Below are positions 59,860-64,000 of a DNA stretch of 64,000 nucleotides, one piece after another. The position numbers and the translations under genes are program-made. Position 1 is the first letter of the stretch; every line of letters starts with the position of its first letter. The DNA comes from Adineta steineri (Eukaryota; Rotifera; Eurotatoria; Adinetida; Adinetidae). The notes beneath the pieces were generated by a model. That model did not search any database and was not told the origin of the DNA. It saw nothing but the letters and a program-made list of their open reading frames with translations. Location of the stretch: assembly GCA_905250115.1 (NCBI GenBank), contig CAJNOI010000164.1, positions 1 to 64,000 of the forward strand. Reading direction: 5' to 3'.

Positions 59860-60905
59860 ATAAAGGATTTTCTTTTTCACTCTTTATACTTAAAAAGGTT
59901 TTCCTTTCATTCTTTTTTTGTGTTCTCTTTTACACTTTTGATTGATAGAAAGGGTTTATTCTAATTCTAATTTTTCTATAGTAGTTAGTCTTAAATCGTC
60001 ATTATTTTTATTGATACACATTTTCCATTTACAAAACTTTCTTTTCTGCCCGTCGTTTCTTCGAAAAAGTTTCTGGTTTTCATATAACAAAAGTTAAAAT
60101 ATTATTATTTACAAATATTAACTGAACCACACTTTGGCTTCATAACAGCGACATGTTAACCGTAACCGTAAGTTATATATTTTAGAGATAAAAAATATTA
60201 ACATTCTACTTTTCTAATTTAGATTCGTATTTTCATTGCAAATATATATATAGTAAGGTATAAGTCTTAAAAATATAAATAAATAATGTTCTACTTTTTC
60301 TGTTTATATTAATACTTTTCGTTCAATATGCGTACATACGTGGTAAGTTAAATATTTTGGAAATAAAAAATATTAATATTCGTTTTTCTTTACATAGATT
60401 CGTACGTTCATTACAATATGTATATACGTATATAGTATACTCTAAGAAAAATCAGTTTCCAAGAAAACCAAACGAGCTCAGAAGCCATCTAGAAAACACA
60501 AAAAGGCTTGCCAAAAGGTTTCCAAATTTTTTATGGTTTTTTCAAAATACCTTTTAGGTTTCCGAAATTTATGTATCTAAGAAGGGTATTGTAGAAAACC
60601 TATATTGGTTTCCGAAGTTAACGAAATGTTTTCACCGTAAGTTAACCTGGCGAACACTATTTCAGAAAAAGTACTTAATGCTGAAATATTCTTTTCTACT
60701 CTTTATTTTTCTGAACTTTGAAAGATTTTCATTTCTTTCTTTTTCATATCCTTTTTAACGTCTCTGATTGATAGAGAAGCTTTATTCTAATTGTAGTTTT
60801 CCGATAGTAGTCAATCATAAAAACATAAGTATTCTTTATTGACACACACTTTTCATTCGAAAAACGTTTTTTTCCCGTCATCATTTCTTTTAATAAAAAC
60901 TTCTT
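59860..60905 (+). repeat. Direct repeat pair of ~200 bp, ~820 bp apart
   Basis: The stretch at about 59870-60070 (TTGATAGAAAGGGTTTATTC, TTTCTATAGTAGTTAGTC, GATACACATTTTCCATT, TCTGCCCGTCGTTTCTTC) recurs in diverged form at about 60690-60900 (TTGATAGAGAAGCTTTATTC, CCGATAGTAGTCAATC, GACACACACTTTTCATT, TTCCCGTCATCATTTC). Between them is AT-rich DNA with two copies of a GATTCGTA...TTCATT block. No gene is seen in this stretch; the next gene-free block, 60906-61234, has only one hairpin. Confidence 0.6.
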
Positions 60906-60961
60906 GAGGGTGTGGGTGTGGGTCTTGCTGTGAATATGATACCTATACCCACACCCATCCT
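60902..60961. repeat. GGGTGT/ACACCC hairpin element
   Basis: TCTTGAGGGTGTGGGTGTGG faces CTATACCCACACCCATCCTG. It has the clean left terminus CTTGAGGGTGTGGGTG of the family. Confidence 0.75.
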
Positions 60962-61234
60962 GGTCTAAAAATACATAATCAACTGGAGCTAAAAACTAAA
61001 AAACGTAAAAATCATAACAGAGAGAAGAGAAAAACGATCAAAGAAAAGTATATATATATAAACAACTGGAACAATGATGATAGAATAGTGATACATGAAT
61101 GTTAGGAAACGACAGATAGCGTACCCTAATAATCGATAATTAAAGCGTCGGCACGTAATTTACAGAAATCAGAAGAGAAACATTCATTGAAAGTAATTTT
61201 ACAACAAGTGCATTGATTACACCATAACAAAATA

Positions 61235-64000
61235 TTTTAACTTTATCGATTGAATTCTTACCAAACGATAGAAAATGCCGTTTTTTTAAAGAAAGTATTC
61301 AACATTTCATAATGTCAGTCTCATATGTATCTGACAGTCTCACTATGATGTTTTCTTCTTTGTTCTCGTGTACATCCCAATATAGAACAAAAGAAATAAT
61401 TGATATACTATTGTTACTTAGAACTATGTTAATTTAATTATAATTATTCATCATATGATGAACAATTTTGAAAGGATAATAAAACTATGACTTTAGTTGA
61501 TTTTATTGAATGTGACATGATTTTGTACAATTCTAATTCTATTGTTTGTGTATTCATTTTCCATAGATTTGATAGTGTTTCGATGATATTCATATTATTA
61601 AATAGTATTTCATGAAGATTTATTCGGAAGATCAACAACTACACTTTTATTATCATTTACCAAATCTATGAAACTAAAGAATAAAATCAATTGTGCAATA
61701 CATTCTTGATAACAGATATTGTCGATATATTTTCTCTTTCAACTAAATATAAAATAACAAAAACATTTTGTTGTCAAAAACCTTTCATTTTATTGTTTAG
61801 GAAGTGTTGTATTTCCTTTGTAAAGACATGATTTGCGATGTATTCTTAACAAGAATAACATTATGTTTTGTTTGAAACACTTTGTTTTCACATCCTTCCT
61901 ACAAACATTTCAATATCATGAACATTTTTTTATATTTACAACAAATAATGCCTGACATTTCATATTAGTTTTGGAAAAGGAAACAGATTTATTGTTTTTA
62001 TTAGTTGTGAAATTCAAATGTTGTATTTGTTGCAAATATTCAAAAAAAGAAAAATTTCCAATGACGTCATTAGATAGGCGAATGGAGAAAAAAGTAAACT
62101 TTTTGTTTTTCTCTTGTTCAGTTTTGAGCAAAATCTAGAGAAGAGTTTTTCTATGACTCAAGTTAATTTTCACAGTTAATGGTTGAAGAATGTAACTAAA
62201 AAGAAACAACTTGTTTTTGTTCCATTCGATAGCAGTCATAGATCAATAACAGATAAGAAGATCATTTTTTCATAATAGTATTAATCATTAGAAATCAAAT
62301 GAAATTCTTGTGAGTTTTATTTATTTCATAGTTTTCTCATTATATTTACTGAAATCATCAACTATATTCAATATTCTTTAAATTATTCAACACCGAAAAA
62401 AGGATTCTCAAATGATGTCTTTCACTTTGTTTTTTATGTATTTGTCTCATTTAAAATAAAAATAATAATGAGTGAATAATTATGATGCTCACTGTATATA
62501 ATCGTCTTGATATAAAATATTTCTGACAAAATATCATATGGTGATGGAAACAATATCATCATTTTCTTTTTTCAGATGAATTTTGAATAAAATATTATTT
62601 ATTGTAAATATCAAACTCTACGAGATAACATGTGAAAGTAAATTATATAGTTCAAATAACAATTCATATGATTATTTCTAGAAAAAGAAAAACATTAAAA
62701 ATCAGCACTTTTTGAAGGAAATGCAAAGTTTCCTGACAGAAAAAAATGTATTTTATTTTTATTCATTCATTTGAAAGCTTATAGAGTTAAGCTATAACTA
62801 CGTTGTTAATTATGAAACTATTATCGATAAAATACTTTAGTAATAGATTGAGATGAATATAAAATATTTTGATGATGTATGGGAAGGAATGAGAATGATG
62901 ATGAATTGACACTAGGATAAGACAAAATAGTGGACTTCAAGGTTTGATGATATTGTACAAGACTTGACGAGTGATATAACTGCTGTTTCCTTTATATTTA
63001 CTTTCTCTAGATAAATATTCAATGACAAATTAAGAAACAAATGTGAAATTTTGTTTCTCCAATGAGAAAAGTGATTAAAAGAATGTAAATAGCTTTTCAT
63101 AGTATGGAATATAACATCCACAATCGCCAACAGTCACATCTAAATGTAATTATTTAAAGAATCTACGCAATTTGTATGACTGTGATTGTAATTAGAATCA
63201 TAGTTATAGCTCTCTCTCTATTGACTAGTCATATCTAGTAGATTATAACTAAATAAAGATCAAATACTAATCATTTTTGTTTTCTTGAATGTTTTATTTC
63301 GATTTCTAAGTAAATCTATGATTATCATAATCATTTATCTATTCTGTGGGATAATTATTGTATACGATAAAATCAAATTAAAATCCATTTCTAACCATAA
63401 ATATTGTCTAATTCTCAATTCATTTAGAAGAATCTTGTGTATAGTAGAATATTTTCACGTCATTTTTTTTCTCTGTAAGGAAACGTTGTATATCCTTTGG
63501 ATAGCGCTGATTTTCAATGTTTATTAACTAATAATTACACTAAATGTTGTCTCAAACAGTTTCATATTTATAAAAGAGATAACAACTCTATCTGGCAAGA
63601 GTTGTTTTTTTTTGAAAATCAACATTGAAACAGAGGAAGTGAGCTGATTGTTTTTATTGATATATGATATTTTACATTAACACGACGATCTGCGTGAGAA
63701 AAAAAAGAACTGATTATTGTAAGAAAGAAAAAGAGAGAGAGAGCATGATAAATTTTTTTTTGTATTATTTTAACAATTTTCTAGTTGAAATTGGAATGAA
63801 AAACGTCTAAGTGAGAAAAACAATATCTAAGTCTGTTTTTTATGTCACCAGGTTAGTCGGTAAGGAATATTAGATACTACTTGAAATATAGATTTTCGCA
63901 ATTAATGAGAAACTTAGATGATTCTTTGAGAAAAGATTTGCGAATAAACAGTTAAGTCTCTTTGTACTTATATTACTAATGAATGAAAATCTATAAATGC
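61235..64000 (-). repeat. R repeat, copy 4, running off the window
   Basis: It is nearly colinear with copy 3 from about 51235 on, and with copy 2 in reverse complement, including TCGAACGATAGAA-like, CACTATGATGTTTTCTTCTT, GGAAGTGTTGTATTTCCTT, TTGATGATATTGTACAAGAC and GTCGGTAAGGAATATTAGAT. At 63710-64000 it continues into the same 3' part that in copy 3 directly precedes a TM gene. No intact gene; small frames at 61444-61638, 61916-62131, 62912-63130 and 63285-63527 are repeat-borne. Confidence 0.85.

Noticed and set aside
25541-60961. CRISPR-like array from repeated GGGTGT blocks
   Set aside because: Copies are kilobases apart, palindromic, with no regular spacers, and the genome is eukaryotic.
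1-64000. tRNA and rRNA genes
   Set aside because: I looked for tRNA-like T-loop boxes and rRNA blocks and recognised none; a tRNAscan run would be needed to be sure.

Overview
The window looks like nuclear DNA from a bdelloid rotifer such as Rotaria or Adineta; this is an inference from content. It is AT-rich, its genes are split by many 48-60 nt GT-AG introns, and several genes are clear animal orthologues (HDAC11, TXNDC17, ZNF706, a muscle LIM protein). It also carries families that are typically expanded in bdelloids: orphan rhodopsin-like GPCRs, F-box proteins, DM9, NHL, FG-GAP and PAN/apple ectodomain proteins. A 100-bp run of N at 45524-45623 is an assembly gap.

Layout. 1-1.1 kb: a foldback element with ~125-bp arms. 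1.1-2.2 kb: GPCR (-). 4.0-7.3 kb: six-exon PTB-like/proline-glutamine-rich protein (+). 10.3-13.8 kb: second GPCR (+). 13.9-15.6 kb: an unknown four-exon gene and ZNF706 (both -). 16.3-20.6 kb: a compact housekeeping block on +: HDAC11, TXNDC17 (68 bp apart), a DM9 protein and a LIM protein. 20.8-24.1 kb: a decayed fragment (-) and an F-box gene (+). 25.1-26.8 kb: secreted Thr/Cys-rich protein (+). 27.4-30.2 kb: Deg9-like serine protease (-). 31.7-37.8 kb: a run of exons (-) that reads as one 1774-residue protein made of three related two-TM modules, a fourth TM segment and a seven-repeat FG-GAP propeller. 37.8-43.4 kb: repeats only. 43.5-45.5 kb: NHL-repeat gene (-) cut by the assembly gap. 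45.6-53.9 kb: two inverted copies of a large noncoding repeat ('R') around a broken SLC43-like transporter gene. 53.9-59.1 kb: TM-anchored, Thr-rich, PAN/Cys-rich gene (+). 59.1-64 kb: tandem repeats, a solo LTR and another R copy.

Two patterns stand out. First, at least 14 short imperfect hairpins made of GGGTGT/ACACCC units lie in the right-hand two thirds. They share an end of the type CCATCTTGAGGGTGTGGGTG and often sit in introns of the membrane/ectodomain genes, but I saw none in the housekeeping genes. GGGTGT resembles the bdelloid telomere hexamer (recalled, not checked). Second, the ectodomain genes are built from phase-1 exon cassettes (TM anchor, Thr-rich linker, PAN, Cys-rich, NHL or FG-GAP), and the same ~2.7-3 kb R sequence lies directly 5' of two of them with different ectodomains. 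Together these suggest a modular, possibly subtelomeric, surface-protein system.

Exon coordinates were worked out by hand from splice consensus and reading phase. Protein family calls rest on remembered motifs, not on searches.
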